Notes: generated by a model not told the origin, from the sequence alone. Shown: positions 35,388-47,519, counted from the stretch's first letter. The stretch is 64,000 nucleotides of DNA from Saccharospirillaceae bacterium (GCA_021208685.1 JAJOJJ010000041.1:1-64000), one strand, 5' to 3'. A program made the numbers and translations.

Positions 35388-35896
35388 AACACTGTCACCC
35401 AGTTAAGTGAAAAGGGTCTAATTTTTAAGGGCCGCAATTGTATGAGAAAGAAACAGCAATAGCAATGGTGATTTTATGTTCAATTTCACCACGGATACGG
35501 ATCGTTTTTTTGCACCCGAGCAGAAAGAGATTTATATGAGTTATGTTATGTGAAAGAAGAGAAGGAGTAGTTCGTTATTTCTATTCTTACTGCGGTCCTT
35601 TTCTGTGGGTAACACAAAAAATACCTTAAAAATCAATAGTTTAGATCATTGATAACCCCCGGGTTAAACTGCGCTTAAGTTATGCACTGGCTGGCGGTAA
35701 GCGGGGTATGAAATGTGAGCGGAATGCTCAGGAAAAATACCCGGGCAATTATTCCAGAAGATATCCGCATACTTCCTCTGTCGTTATCCACAGGGTTTCA
35801 GGTGTCGAGGAAATTTATCACAACTTCTGTGGATAACCATCAGCCCCTCGGTTAGAATGTGCGGCTCGCTAGAATTCAGATGACGGATGTAAATAA
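35388..35896. other. oriC: Probable chromosomal origin oriC between rpmH and dnaA
   Basis: 509 bp without genes. Consensus DnaA boxes TTATCCACA at 35784-35792 and its complement TGTGGATAA at 35828-35836; a weaker box TGTGGGTAA lies at 35604-35612. An AT-rich stretch follows the weak box (about 35611-35655). It also contains the promoters of rpmH and dnaA. Position between rpmH and dnaA is the classical origin place in pseudomonad-type chromosomes. Confidence 0.75.
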
Positions 35897-37423
35897 GTGG
35901 CACTGACAGCTTTGTGGCAAGATTGCCTGGGACACTTGCAGCACGAACTCCCCGCGCAGCAATACAACACATGGATCCGGCCGTTAGTGGCAAACGCCGA
36001 CAGTGGGCAGCTGGTTCTGAGTGCACCCAACCGTTTTGTAAAAGACTGGGTAAAAGATAAGTATCTGCAGCGTATTCAGGAAATTCTGTCAGACCTCAAT
36101 GGTGGTCTGATTACCCGTGTGGAACTGGCCGTTGGTGAAGCACAGCCGATGTTCCGCCCTTCGGGGATAAGCCGTCCTGATCCCTCGCCTGCTCAAGCCC
36201 GTAATGAGGATTTTGGCTTCGCTGCACCACGTCAGGGGGGGCAGTCTCAGGCCGAACCGGATTACAGCAGTCCGCAGGAACCGGTGTCATTCAGTCATTC
36301 CCCGGTTAGTACCGCCTCTTACAGTGACGTACAGATGGCCGCTCCCGCACCGGTGGTCAGCCGGCCAAAGCGTGAGGTGCAGGTTGAAGGGGGAGTTCAG
36401 CATCAGAGTTTTCTGAATCCAGCCTTCACTTTTAAAACCTTTGTCGAAGGTAAATCGAACCAGTTGGCCCACGCGGCTGCCCGTCAGGTTGCTGAGAATG
36501 CAGGCGGTTCTTACAACCCTCTCTTTATATACGGTGGCGTTGGTCTGGGTAAGACGCACCTGATGCATGCGGTGGGTAACTATCTGCAGAGCAAAAATCC
36601 GAACGCCAAGGTGCTGTACGTGCATTCTGAGCGTTTTGTGCAGGATATGGTTAAGGCACTGCAGCTCAACGCGATTAACGAATTCAAACGCTTCTACCGG
36701 GGTTTGGATGCCCTGCTGATTGACGACATTCAGTTTTTTGCCGGTAAAGAGCGTTCACAGGAAGAATTCTTCCATACCTTCAATGCGCTGCTTGAAGGTG
36801 GTCAGCAGATGATTCTGACCTGCGACCGCTACCCAAAAGAGATCAATGGTCTGGAAGAGCGTCTGAAAAGCCGTTTCGGTTGGGGCTTAACCGTGGCGGT
36901 TGAGCCGCCGGAGCTGGAAACCCGTGTGGCTATCCTGATGAAGAAAGCTGAGCAGACCGGTATACACCTGCCGGATGATGCCGCGTTCTTTATTGCCCAG
37001 AAGATCCGCTCCAACGTGCGTGAACTTGAGGGGGCGCTGAAGCGGGTGGTTGCCAATGCGCATTTTACCGGCAGTGAAATTACCCTGCCTTTTATTAAAG
37101 AATCTCTTAAAGATCTGCTCGCGCTGCAGGATAAACAGGTCAGTATCGATAATATTCAGCGAATCGTCTCTGAGTATTACAAAATGAAGATGTCTGATTT
37201 ATTATCTAAACGCCGCACCCGCTCCATTGCCCGTCCGCGCCAGGTGGCGATGGCGTTGAGCAAAGAGCTGACCAATCACAGTCTGCCGGAAATCGGCGAT
37301 GCTTTTGGTGGACGCGATCACACGACCGTTCTGCATGCGTGCCGCAAGATTAAAGAATTACAGGAAACCAGCGCAGATATTCGGGAAGACTATAAGAATT
37401 TACTGCGCTCGCTGACAACGTAA
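35897..37423 (+). CDS. dnaA: Chromosomal replication initiator DnaA
   Basis: 508 residues with a GTG start ([19 protein letters not shown]). Domain I is residues 1-85, a variable Pro/Ser-rich linker about 85-165, and the AAA+ domain has Walker [11 protein letters not shown] and Walker [10 protein letters not shown]. The C-terminal DNA-binding domain is [20 protein letters not shown]. It binds DnaA boxes and opens oriC. The linker is longer than in E. coli. Confidence 0.97.
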   Translation: MALTALWQDCLGHLQHELPAQQYNTWIRPLVANADSGQLVLSAPNRFVKDWVKDKYLQRIQEILSDLNGGLITRVELAVGEAQPMFRPSGISRPDPSPAQARNEDFGFAAPRQGGQSQAEPDYSSPQEPVSFSHSPVSTASYSDVQMAAPAPVVSRPKREVQVEGGVQHQSFLNPAFTFKTFVEGKSNQLAHAAARQVAENAGGSYNPLFIYGGVGLGKTHLMHAVGNYLQSKNPNAKVLYVHSERFVQDMVKALQLNAINEFKRFYRGLDALLIDDIQFFAGKERSQEEFFHTFNALLEGGQQMILTCDRYPKEINGLEERLKSRFGWGLTVAVEPPELETRVAILMKKAEQTGIHLPDDAAFFIAQKIRSNVRELEGALKRVVANAHFTGSEITLPFIKESLKDLLALQDKQVSIDNIQRIVSEYYKMKMSDLLSKRRTRSIARPRQVAMALSKELTNHSLPEIGDAFGGRDHTTVLHACRKIKELQETSADIREDYKNLLRSLTT

Positions 37424-37522
37424 AACAACGGTAATCATGTCGTGTTTTACAGGAAGACCGTTTTCAAGAATCACAGGCGCTGTTCAATCCGATGAACATG
37501 CCCAGGACCTGAGTGGAGAACC

Positions 37523-38623
37523 ATGAAATTCGTTATCTCTAGGGAAGCCTTGCTTCGTCCTCTGCAATTGGTGGCCGGCGTAGTAGAAAAGCGCCAGACT
37601 CTGCCAGTACTGTCAAACGTACTGCTGGAGGTTAAGGGCCAGCAGTTGTCACTGACAGGCACCGATCTGGAAGTCGAACTGGTTGGCCGCGTCACCCTTG
37701 ATGAGGTTGGTCAGGAAGGTGAGATCACGGTTCCGGCTAAAAAGCTGATGGATATCTGCCGTTCCTTGCCCGACGGCGCACAGATTGAAATTGAGCAGGA
37801 AGAACAGCGCGTGAACGTTCGCTCTGGCCGTTCACGCTTCACTCTCTCTACGCTGCCTGCGACCGAATTCCCCAATGTGGATAACATCGCCGGTGAGCAG
37901 AGCTTTACTCTGGAGCAAAGCAGTCTGCGTCGTGTTATTGACCGCACCAGCTTTGCCATGGCCCAGCAGGATGTGCGTTATTACCTCAACGGCATGTTGT
38001 TTGAAGTAAACGCGAACGGTCTGCGCACCGTATCGACCGATGGTCATCGTCTGGCGACCTGTTATGTGGCTATGAGTGGCCCGGACACTGCCCAGCAAAT
38101 CATCCTGCCACGCAAAGGCGTGCTGGAAATGGCAAAACTGCTGACCGATCCGGAATCATCCGTCACCCTGTCTCTGAGCACGAACCACCTGCGTGCGCGC
38201 ACTGAGAACTTCACCTTCACCTCCAAACTGGTGGACGGAAAATTCCCCGATTACAGCCGGGTTATCCCTAAAAATGGCAGCAACGTCATGCTGGCTGATC
38301 GTATGGAGTTGCGTCAGGTATTTAACCGTACTGCGATTCTGTCCAATGAAAAGTACCGTGGTGTGCGTCTGGTGCTGGATACTGATCTGCTCAAAGTCTT
38401 TGCCAACAACCCTGAACAGGAAGAGGCAGAAGAATCGGTCGCGGTGGAATACAAAGGTGATGCCCTGGAAATGGGCTTCAACGTTTCTTACCTGCAGGAT
38501 GTTATGAGTGTACTCGACACTCAGCAGGTCAAAATGACCCTGTCCGATGCCAACAGCAGTGCCTTACTGGAAGAACCGGAAGGCGGCGATGCGATGTATG
38601 TTGTTATGCCGATGCGCCTGTAG
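37523..38623 (+). CDS. dnaN: DNA polymerase III beta sliding clamp
   Basis: 366 residues, the usual length. Begins MKFVISREALLRPLQLVAG; contains the three repeated clamp domains and ends YVVMPMRL, the standard C-terminus. GAGTGGAGAACC upstream. Forms the dimeric ring that tethers polymerases. About 100 bp after dnaA, in the dnaA-dnaN-recF-gyrB order. Confidence 0.97.
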   Translation: MKFVISREALLRPLQLVAGVVEKRQTLPVLSNVLLEVKGQQLSLTGTDLEVELVGRVTLDEVGQEGEITVPAKKLMDICRSLPDGAQIEIEQEEQRVNVRSGRSRFTLSTLPATEFPNVDNIAGEQSFTLEQSSLRRVIDRTSFAMAQQDVRYYLNGMLFEVNANGLRTVSTDGHRLATCYVAMSGPDTAQQIILPRKGVLEMAKLLTDPESSVTLSLSTNHLRARTENFTFTSKLVDGKFPDYSRVIPKNGSNVMLADRMELRQVFNRTAILSNEKYRGVRLVLDTDLLKVFANNPEQEEAEESVAVEYKGDALEMGFNVSYLQDVMSVLDTQQVKMTLSDANSSALLEEPEGGDAMYVVMPMRL

Positions 38624-38650
38624 TCTCTGGCCATATAGCGAACTCTCCTT

Positions 38651-39778
38651 ATGCCAATCCGGCAGCTTAAAATCAGCGGCCTGCGAAACCTGCAGCCGCT
38701 GAGTCTTACACTCCAGCCCGGAGTGAATTTTATCTACGGCGATAACGGCTCGGGCAAGACGAGCATTCTCGAAGCCATCGTGCTGATGGCGGCGGGTAAA
38801 TCATTCCGCACGTCACAGCTAAAACACGTGCTGGCGAACAATGCTGACCGAATTGAAATCCAGATGGATATCGACGACGAAAGTCTTGGTCAGTGCCAGC
38901 TCGACAGCCTGCGCTTAAAAGGCGGCGATCATCTGCTGAAGCTGAATGGCTCGGTGCTGACATCTCAAGCGGAAGCTGCTCACTGGCTGCCGGTTCAGGT
39001 TATCGATCCCACCACCTTCAAACTGCTGTCCGGATCACCGGAAGAGCGTCGCCAGTTTATTGACTGGGGTGTGTTCCACGTGGAACACAGCTTTATGGAA
39101 CAGTGGAAAACGTTCCGCAAACAGCTGAAGCAGCGCAACTCCGTGCTTAAGCAAAAAGAAACGGAATGGCTATCCGTATGGAACAAAGGCTTTGTGGAAA
39201 GCGCACTGGTGATTGACCAACACCGCCGCGATTACCTGAAGCGTTTTAAGCCCGAGTTTATCCGCATTCTTAATGCTCTGGACGAAAGCATTGACGTCAG
39301 TCTGGCGTACTATCCGGGCTGGGATAAAGAATCCGACCTGCAGGACGTGCTGGAGAAGCAGCAGGAGCGTGATCTGGTGCTGGGCTATACCCAGTCAGGG
39401 CCGCACCGTGCCGAGCTGCGCATTAAGGTCGACAAGCAGCCCGCGGCTGAAATTTTAAGCCGCGGTCAGCAGAAAACCGTTGTTGCGGCGCTGAAGATTG
39501 CTCAGGGAGCTCTGTTTCAGCAGGAGAGTGGACGGCGCACCATTTACCTGGTTGATGATCTCGCATCAGAGTTGGACGAAAAGCACCGTTTCGCTTTATG
39601 CAAACTGCTGGAAGATTTAAAATGTCAGGTCTTTATTACCAGTATCGACAAGGACAAGCTGACCGATATCTGGCAGCCCGCCGCCAGCAAAGTGTTCCAC
39701 GTGGAACAGGGTCTTATCAGCAATGTTGCCGTGAATACTCAGAGTGTGGCAACACAGAACGATCAGACAGCGGACTGA
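38651..39778 (+). CDS. recF: DNA replication and repair protein RecF
   Basis: 375 residues. Walker A GDNGSGKTSILEAI, signature LSRGQQKTV and Walker B TIYLVDDLASELD near the C-terminus; SMC-like ATPase loading RecA at gaps with RecOR. 27 bp after dnaN. It carries two perfect parS palindromes, each encoding VFHVE in frame, so the protein sequence is constrained by both functions. Confidence 0.96.
   Translation: MPIRQLKISGLRNLQPLSLTLQPGVNFIYGDNGSGKTSILEAIVLMAAGKSFRTSQLKHVLANNADRIEIQMDIDDESLGQCQLDSLRLKGGDHLLKLNGSVLTSQAEAAHWLPVQVIDPTTFKLLSGSPEERRQFIDWGVFHVEHSFMEQWKTFRKQLKQRNSVLKQKETEWLSVWNKGFVESALVIDQHRRDYLKRFKPEFIRILNALDESIDVSLAYYPGWDKESDLQDVLEKQQERDLVLGYTQSGPHRAELRIKVDKQPAAEILSRGQQKTVVAALKIAQGALFQQESGRRTIYLVDDLASELDEKHRFALCKLLEDLKCQVFITSIDKDKLTDIWQPAASKVFHVEQGLISNVAVNTQSVATQNDQTAD
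39072..39087. promoter_or_regulatory. parS: parS site 1 (ParB-binding centromere) inside recF
   Basis: TGTTCCACGTGGAACA, a perfect 16-bp palindrome identical to the pseudomonad-type parS consensus. Confidence 0.88.
39693..39708. promoter_or_regulatory. parS: parS site 2 inside recF
   Basis: TGTTCCACGTGGAACA, identical to the copy at 39072, 621 bp apart. Confidence 0.88.
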
Positions 39779-39817
39779 TGTAAAACAGCTTATTTCGCAT
39801 TGCCCGACAACGTATAA

Positions 39818-42274
<2,457 letters not shown>

Positions 42275-42315
42275 TTCTGGGTTGCGTAAAGCGCGTTAGC
42301 ATCAGCGTTAAATAA

Positions 42316-42349
42316 AAGCCCCGGCTGTGCAGACAGCCGGGGCTTTTTC
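42316..42349 (+). terminator. Terminator after gyrB
   Basis: AAGCCCCGGCTGT / ACAGCCGGGGCTT, 13-bp stem with a 4-nt loop, then TTT. Confidence 0.92.
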
Positions 42350-42401
42350 ATTCTGGCATTAGTGGTATCTTCATCAGTAATTGTATGAAAAGGAATTGAG
42401 C

Positions 42402-43919
42402 ATGAAGGTGGATCTGGACTTTGATTGGACGAAGCCTGATGAGGAAAATCAGGCTGATCGTCTGAATCGTGGTAAATATGCAGAGTTTCTGACGAATTAC
42501 CTGAGTGGTTATACCGATGATAGCTATGTAATGAATCTGAACGCTGAATGGGGTGCCGGTAAAACATGGTTTCTTAAGCGCTGGCAGCAAACGATTCAGA
42601 GCCATCATCCCACCGTCTATATCGATGCCTGGCAGAATGATTTCTCTGATGACCCGTTGCTGACGGTTATTTCCGGGGTATTTGATGCGTTGGAAGGGCT
42701 TTGCGTAAATGCTAATGCTACTGAATATAAAAAGAATGCTTTACGGAAATCAGGGCAATTTTTCAAAGCTTTTGCCAAAGGGGTTGTTCAGCATCAGATG
42801 GAAAAACATTTGGGTGATGGCGCTGAGCTTCTTCGCAATGGCCTGGATGCTGTCACTGATTCTGCCGTGAATCTGGTATTGCAGAACTACAAACAAAAAC
42901 TGAAATTAATCGAACAATTTAAAGAAGAAATTCAGAACTGGCTGAATCTGGTTAGCCGCGAAAGTGAGCACAAAAAACCGATGTTTGTCTTTATCGACGA
43001 ACTGGATCGCTGTCGTCCCACCTATGCAATCGAACTATTGGAAACGGTAAAGCATCTGTTCGATATCCCCGGTCTGGTGTTTGTTGTCGCCACTAATACC
43101 GATCAGCTGCAGCATTCCATCAAAGCCGTTTATGGGCAGGAGTTTGATGCGCAGCGGTATTTAGATCGATTTTTTAATCATAGTTTCACTCTAAAGAAAG
43201 CAGATCTTCATGAGCTTATTTTCGTTCAGAAAGACTTTCTCCGATTATCTGGCATTTTAGAAAGTACTTTCGATGGTAGCTTGTACGTTCACAACGGTAC
43301 GTGGATTTCTGAAGGACTCGCGGTTATTGCGGAGAGTTTTGATTTTGATTTGAGAACAACACTCAAGTGGTTGAGCCAATTAAATGCATGTATATCGGGC
43401 GATAAGGCCAATAGATATGTATGGCCCTGCTTGGCTTTGATGCTTGCGACTAAGATTAAGTCGCGTGAGGCATTTGTTGAAATCTTTGAGAATGATATTA
43501 ATCCCAACCAAATCGTTGATGTCGCCAGCAGGGTTAATGCTGACTATGGCCTAATACTGCCGCGTCATACATCGAATAGAAGATTGGAGTTTTTTACTAG
43601 AGTTCGATATGTCATTGAGGCTATTAATGAGCCAAAAACTAACATTCACCCCGAAGACTTAAATAATGAATTTAAGATTGATTTGCTGCCCAGTGTTCGT
43701 TTGCTGTGTTCCTTAAGTAGCATTTTAGTAAAGGATTCCATAGGAAAAATGCCATCTGCCAAACGAGCATTCTTTCCTAACTATCTGGAAGCTAAAACAA
43801 TTCAGGATATTCAGCCAAATGCAGCCTTTCTTTCAGTTGTTCACCTTTTAAGAAAGGAACAGTTAACCACGAAGGATAACTACTTGGATTTAGTAAATCT
43901 CGCTTCTGACCTTCTCTAA
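42402..43919 (+). CDS. KAP-family P-loop NTPase
   Basis: 505 residues from the ATG at 42402 (AAAAGGAATTGAGC upstream). Walker A in NLNAEWGAGKTWFLKRWQ (about residue 50) and Walker B in PMFVFIDELDRCRPTYAIELLE (about residue 200), followed by GLVFVVATNTDQLQHSIKAVYG. This is the KAP NTPase pattern (Kidins220/ARMS and PifA). PifA of the F plasmid excludes phage T7, and QatA of Qat defence systems is KAP-like. No transmembrane segments are obvious in the core insertion, unlike many KAP proteins. The C-terminal third is more AT-rich than its surroundings and of no known family. Monocistronic; an accessory defence gene is plausible. Confidence 0.8.
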   Translation: MKVDLDFDWTKPDEENQADRLNRGKYAEFLTNYLSGYTDDSYVMNLNAEWGAGKTWFLKRWQQTIQSHHPTVYIDAWQNDFSDDPLLTVISGVFDALEGLCVNANATEYKKNALRKSGQFFKAFAKGVVQHQMEKHLGDGAELLRNGLDAVTDSAVNLVLQNYKQKLKLIEQFKEEIQNWLNLVSRESEHKKPMFVFIDELDRCRPTYAIELLETVKHLFDIPGLVFVVATNTDQLQHSIKAVYGQEFDAQRYLDRFFNHSFTLKKADLHELIFVQKDFLRLSGILESTFDGSLYVHNGTWISEGLAVIAESFDFDLRTTLKWLSQLNACISGDKANRYVWPCLALMLATKIKSREAFVEIFENDINPNQIVDVASRVNADYGLILPRHTSNRRLEFFTRVRYVIEAINEPKTNIHPEDLNNEFKIDLLPSVRLLCSLSSILVKDSIGKMPSAKRAFFPNYLEAKTIQDIQPNAAFLSVVHLLRKEQLTTKDNYLDLVNLASDLL

Positions 43920-44194
43920 GGGAGTGTAGAAATACGATACCTCGTACTCCGCCCGCCGCCGGGCAGCTTTTCAATTCAGCCTGATGCCAGCAAATCCGCC
44001 AGATAGAGTATCTGAACCACCTGATAACTCTATTCGGCTCATCATTGTAAAAAATATGAGCCGAATACCAGACCTTATTCGGCTCACATCAGATTCCACA
44101 GTTGAAAGAAACCTGAAAAAGACGCAGCGTCAGGCTGCCATTCCTGCGCTCGGTCACCCTCAACCGGCCAGTTTGTGGTACTTTGCGCGCCTTT
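43920..44194. other. Non-coding stretch with a triple ATTCGGCTCA repeat
   Basis: 275 bp without a supported gene. It contains ATTCGGCTCAT (44032-44042), its inverted copy ATGAGCCGAAT (44056-44066) and a third direct copy ATTCGGCTCAC (44077-44087). The inverted pair could fold as an 11-bp stem. Confidence 0.5.
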
Positions 44195-44521
44195 GGGCCT
44201 GTCGACACTAAGTGAATCGGACCTGCTGAGAGCCAGTTTTTCTCAGAACAAGGAGAGAGGAGTGATATTGTCAGGAACATCCATGTTCCTGACCCTGCGG
44301 GCTTCGCGCCCATCTGCTCCGGGCAGATGGGTAGTGGGCTAAATGAATAACGAACGACGACGTTAATGGGGAAAACTGGCCTCAGCCCGAAGGGTTATGG
44401 CTAAAAATTCCTCATCCTGCGTTGCTGTTCGTTCGCTTAACCCGTTAGGCCACACTCTCAGCGCCTTGCCTGAGAAATTTTTAGCCGATAACAGGCCTGT
44501 TTAATTAGTGTCGACAGGCCC
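44195..44521 (+). repeat. MITE-like element, copy 1, 327 bp, with nested 63-bp insertion
   Basis: 15-bp perfect inverted ends GGGCCTGTCGACACT and AGTGTCGACAGGCCC. The inner part is nearly identical, in the opposite orientation, to 54179-54441. It differs mainly by 63 extra bases at 44270-44332. No transposase gene is inside, so it is non-autonomous. Confidence 0.85.
44270..44332 (+). repeat. 63-bp palindromic insertion nested in MITE copy 1
   Basis: Absent from copy 2 at the matching point. Contains a perfect stem GTCAGGAACA/TGTTCCTGAC (4-nt loop) and a second stem CCCATCTGC/GCAGATGGG. Confidence 0.7.
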
Positions 44522-44573
44522 TATGTGTCTGACTGCCCGGTCGTCTTGTGCCGGGCCTGAATGAGGAAAATCC

Positions 44574-45896
44574 ATGAATGCGGTGGTGATTGCGGTGGTA
44601 CTGATGCTGGTGCTCAGTCTGGCGCGTATGCACGTAATGCTGGCGATGATTGTCGCGGCTTTTGTTGGCGGCTGGGTTGGCGGTCTGGATCTGAAGACCA
44701 CGCTGGACGCCTTTAATGCCGGTATCGGTGGCGGTGCCGGTATTGCGCTGAGTTATGCGCTGCTGGGCGGTTTTGCGGTGGCGATTTCGCTGTCGGGTCT
44801 GCCGCATTTATTGGCTGATGCCATCCTGCGTAAGCTGGGGGCGGAAACCGGTGGCCGCGAGTCGCGCTGGCTGAAGAATGGCTTGCTGGGATTGCTGCTG
44901 TTGGTTGCGGTGTCGTCGCAGAACCTGATTCCGATTCATATCGCTTTTATCCCGATTCTGATTCCGCCGCTGCTGTTAGTGATGGCCCGCTTACGCCTCG
45001 ACCGGCGTCTGGTGGCCTGTGTGCTGACCTTTGGCCTGGTAACGCCTTACATGTTCCTGCCGGTGGGCTTCGGCAATATTTATCTGAATGACATTCTGCT
45101 CGGGCGTGTGGCCGAGGCTGGTCTGAATGTGGAGGGGGTCTCGGTGGTGCAGGCGATGGCCATTCCGGCACTGGGCATGCTGATGGGCCTGATCATTGCG
45201 GCGTTGTTTACCTACCGCAAGCCGCGCGAATACAACCTCACCCGCATTGCGATTGCGGAACATACTGAACGCCGTTACGAGCCCAAAGCGCTGATGGTTG
45301 CCGCGGCGGCCATTGTGCTGGCCTTCGTGGTGCAGCTGTATACCGGTTCAATGGTGTTGGGGGCGATGGCCGGTTTTATGCTGTTTTCCGTCACCGGTGT
45401 GGTGCGCTGGAATGAGTCGGAAGGGGTTCTGGTGGATGGCATCAAGATGATGGCCTCCATCGGTTTTATTATGATCGCCGCTTCGGGCTTCTCGGAGGTG
45501 CTGGAGCGTACCGGGCATATTGCTGAGCTGGTGAATGGTTCGGCAGCCTGGCTGGAGAATAATAAGGCGCTGGCGGCATTGTTGCTGTTGGTGGTCGGCC
45601 TGTTGCTGACCATGGGCATCGGTTCGTCGTTCTCGACCATTCCGATCATCGCCGCGATTTACGTGCCGCTGTGTCTGCAGATGGGCTTCAGCCCGCTGGC
45701 GATTGTGGCTCTGGTGGGGACGGCCGGGGCGCTGGGCGATGCCGGTTCACCGGCGTCGGATTCTACTCTGGGGCCGACGGCGGGTCTGAATGCGGATGGC
45801 CAGCACCATCATATGCGCGACACGGTGGTGCCGACCTTTCTGCATTTTAACCTGCCATTGTTAGCCGCTGGCTGGGTTGCCGCGATGGTGCTGTAA
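44574..45896 (+). CDS. Na+/H+ antiporter-family transporter (NhaC/YuiF-like)
   Basis: 440 residues; TGAGGAAAATCC upstream. Around 11-12 hydrophobic segments, GIGGGAGIALSYALLGGFAVAIS near residue 50 and a conserved C-terminal part GDAGSPASDSTLGPTAGLN. This matches the Na+/H+ antiporter superfamily branch annotated as YuiF-like or as amino-acid permeases. Inner-membrane transporter; the true substrate is uncertain. The MITE copy ends 53 bp before its start and may have displaced its promoter. Confidence 0.78.
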   Translation: MNAVVIAVVLMLVLSLARMHVMLAMIVAAFVGGWVGGLDLKTTLDAFNAGIGGGAGIALSYALLGGFAVAISLSGLPHLLADAILRKLGAETGGRESRWLKNGLLGLLLLVAVSSQNLIPIHIAFIPILIPPLLLVMARLRLDRRLVACVLTFGLVTPYMFLPVGFGNIYLNDILLGRVAEAGLNVEGVSVVQAMAIPALGMLMGLIIAALFTYRKPREYNLTRIAIAEHTERRYEPKALMVAAAAIVLAFVVQLYTGSMVLGAMAGFMLFSVTGVVRWNESEGVLVDGIKMMASIGFIMIAASGFSEVLERTGHIAELVNGSAAWLENNKALAALLLLVVGLLLTMGIGSSFSTIPIIAAIYVPLCLQMGFSPLAIVALVGTAGALGDAGSPASDSTLGPTAGLNADGQHHHMRDTVVPTFLHFNLPLLAAGWVAAMVL

Positions 45897-45978
45897 CCTG
45901 CGGAGAAAAAGACACGGCAAGCGGGTTGTAAGTATTCACTACGCCGTGCGATGACAACCTGCCTGCCATTTTCAGTGT

Positions 45979-46809
45979 TCAGAAGCGTTTGCCGCTGCTG
46001 TCGGCATCGACCATTTCACCGTCAAATGGATGGGCTGAAATGTCATCCACCCGGTTGTTAATCCAGCTTTCACTCAGTTCGCTCAGTTGCGCCGTACTGA
46101 GATCGGTCGTTTCCATCACCGGGCTGATCACCAGATGAATGGTGCCCGGACGCTTCACCCAGTTGTCGTTTGGCCAGTGTTCGCCGGAGTTGTGGGCGAT
46201 TGTTATGACCGGGGCTTTGCTTTTGGTGGCGAGCATCGCGCCGCCTTTGGAAAAGGCTTTGCGCTTCCCCGGTGGTACCCTCGTACCTTCCGGGAATACC
46301 AGCACGTGAATGCCGCTGTTCAGACGGTCGGCCCCCTGATTCAGTACCTGCTTGAGGGCATTGGTTTTATGACTGCGGTCGATGAATATCGGATGAATCA
46401 TCTTCAGCGCCCAGCCAAAAAACGGCAGGTAGAGCAGTTCGCGTTTGACCACCTGCACATGAGGCGCGATCAGCGTTGGGATAAAAAACGTCTCCCAGCT
46501 GCTCTGGTGTTTGCTCAGCAGTACATAACCGCGGCCATCGGCAGGAATATTTTCCCGCCCTTCCACCTGCCATTTCACCCCGCAGATCAGCCGCGCTGAC
46601 CAGACCACAATGTGGCAATAAAACACCATGATGAAATAGTTACGCGCCTTCAGCGGCAGGAAGATGCCAATCACAAAGCTGGGGATAAACCAGGCGACGG
46701 TGAGTACGGCCAGCCAGACGTAAAAAAGAAGGCTGCGCAGTTGCGCCAGCCATAAGCGGTGAGTGGTTACGCTGGCATCCATGCCAGTTGTATCAGGATG
46801 TGCGGCCAT
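45979..46809 (-). CDS. plsC: 1-acyl-sn-glycerol-3-phosphate acyltransferase (PlsC-like)
   Basis: 276 residues. One or two N-terminal transmembrane segments (LLFYVWLAVLTVAWFIPSF), the acyltransferase block I SKHQSSWETFF, where Glu replaces the usual Asp of HX4D, block III VFPEGTRVPPGKR and a final KAPVITIAHNSG. It makes phosphatidic acid or acylates a related lipid at the inner membrane. The start may be one of several near ATGs. Next to gmhB, as in many gammaproteobacteria (often near glyQS). Confidence 0.87.
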   Translation of the reverse strand: MAAHPDTTGMDASVTTHRLWLAQLRSLLFYVWLAVLTVAWFIPSFVIGIFLPLKARNYFIMVFYCHIVVWSARLICGVKWQVEGRENIPADGRGYVLLSKHQSSWETFFIPTLIAPHVQVVKRELLYLPFFGWALKMIHPIFIDRSHKTNALKQVLNQGADRLNSGIHVLVFPEGTRVPPGKRKAFSKGGAMLATKSKAPVITIAHNSGEHWPNDNWVKRPGTIHLVISPVMETTDLSTAQLSELSESWINNRVDDISAHPFDGEMVDADSSGKRF

Positions 46810-46922
46810 AGAGATACCGTGCTCTGCGCTTTTTATAATGGGCGTTATTTATACCACTTTAGCCGGGGTTCTCTTGTTACCTGAATTCCTCGGACTTTTT
46901 CCCAATAAGCAGCGAGCCCGGA

Positions 46923-47465
46923 TCAGTGGCTCAGCACACAATCTGCAAAAGCAGCCAGATCATCAAACACCTGCGCCTGGCTCAGTCCGGCTGCGGCGAG
47001 TTTGGCGATGCTTTTCTCGCCTTTACCGGTGCGTACCAGCGCGGGTTTGCAGCCTGCGGCGACACCGGCTTCTAAATCGCGGATGGAATCGCCCACCATC
47101 CAGCAACCGTCGGCTGATACCCCCAGCGCCTGTTCAATCTGATGAATCAGCCCAGGCAAGGGCTTACGGCAATTGCAGGTGTCATCCGGGCCGTGCGGGC
47201 AGAAGGCGATGTGGGCAAATTTGCCACCGTGTTCTGCCGCCAGTGCCGCCATTTTGTCGTGCATGGCCTGCAGGGTTTCCAGCGTGAAATACCCGCGTGC
47301 CACACCGCTCTGGTTGGTGGCAATGGCAATGGCGTAGCCGGCCTGAGTTAAGCGGCCCACAGCCTCGGCACTGCCGGGCAGCGGAATCCACTCGTCGGTG
47401 GTTTTGATAAAGGCGTCGGAGTCTTCGTTCAGTACGCCGTCGCGGTCGAGGATAATCAGTTTCAT
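46923..47465 (-). CDS. gmhB: D-glycero-beta-D-manno-heptose 1,7-bisphosphate 7-phosphatase
   Basis: 180 residues from the ATG at 47465 (MKLIILDRDGVLNED); an upstream in-frame start would add 15 unconserved residues. HAD motifs DRDGV, NQSGVARGYF and GDSIRDLEAG; the zinc loop CPHGPDDTCNCRKP is present. Pathway: ADP-heptose for lipopolysaccharide inner core. Upstream of plsC on the same strand with 113 bp between. Confidence 0.93.
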   Translation of the reverse strand: MKLIILDRDGVLNEDSDAFIKTTDEWIPLPGSAEAVGRLTQAGYAIAIATNQSGVARGYFTLETLQAMHDKMAALAAEHGGKFAHIAFCPHGPDDTCNCRKPLPGLIHQIEQALGVSADGCWMVGDSIRDLEAGVAAGCKPALVRTGKGEKSIAKLAAAGLSQAQVFDDLAAFADCVLSH

Positions 47466-47519
47466 CAGTCGCTCATTGGAATAATCGTTGATTCGGCAGC
47501 AGCATGACACAGGTTTGGC

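Noticed and set aside
35268..35462. Plus-strand short frame over rpmH
   Set aside because: The minus strand encodes a complete 44-residue L34.
43984..44211. 75-codon plus-strand frame between the KAP gene and the MITE
   Set aside because: Runs through an inverted repeat and into the MITE end, no ribosome-binding site, no protein-like composition.
46763..47287. Plus-strand frame across the plsC-gmhB gap
   Set aside because: Overlaps gmhB in antisense and has low-complexity Arg/Pro composition.
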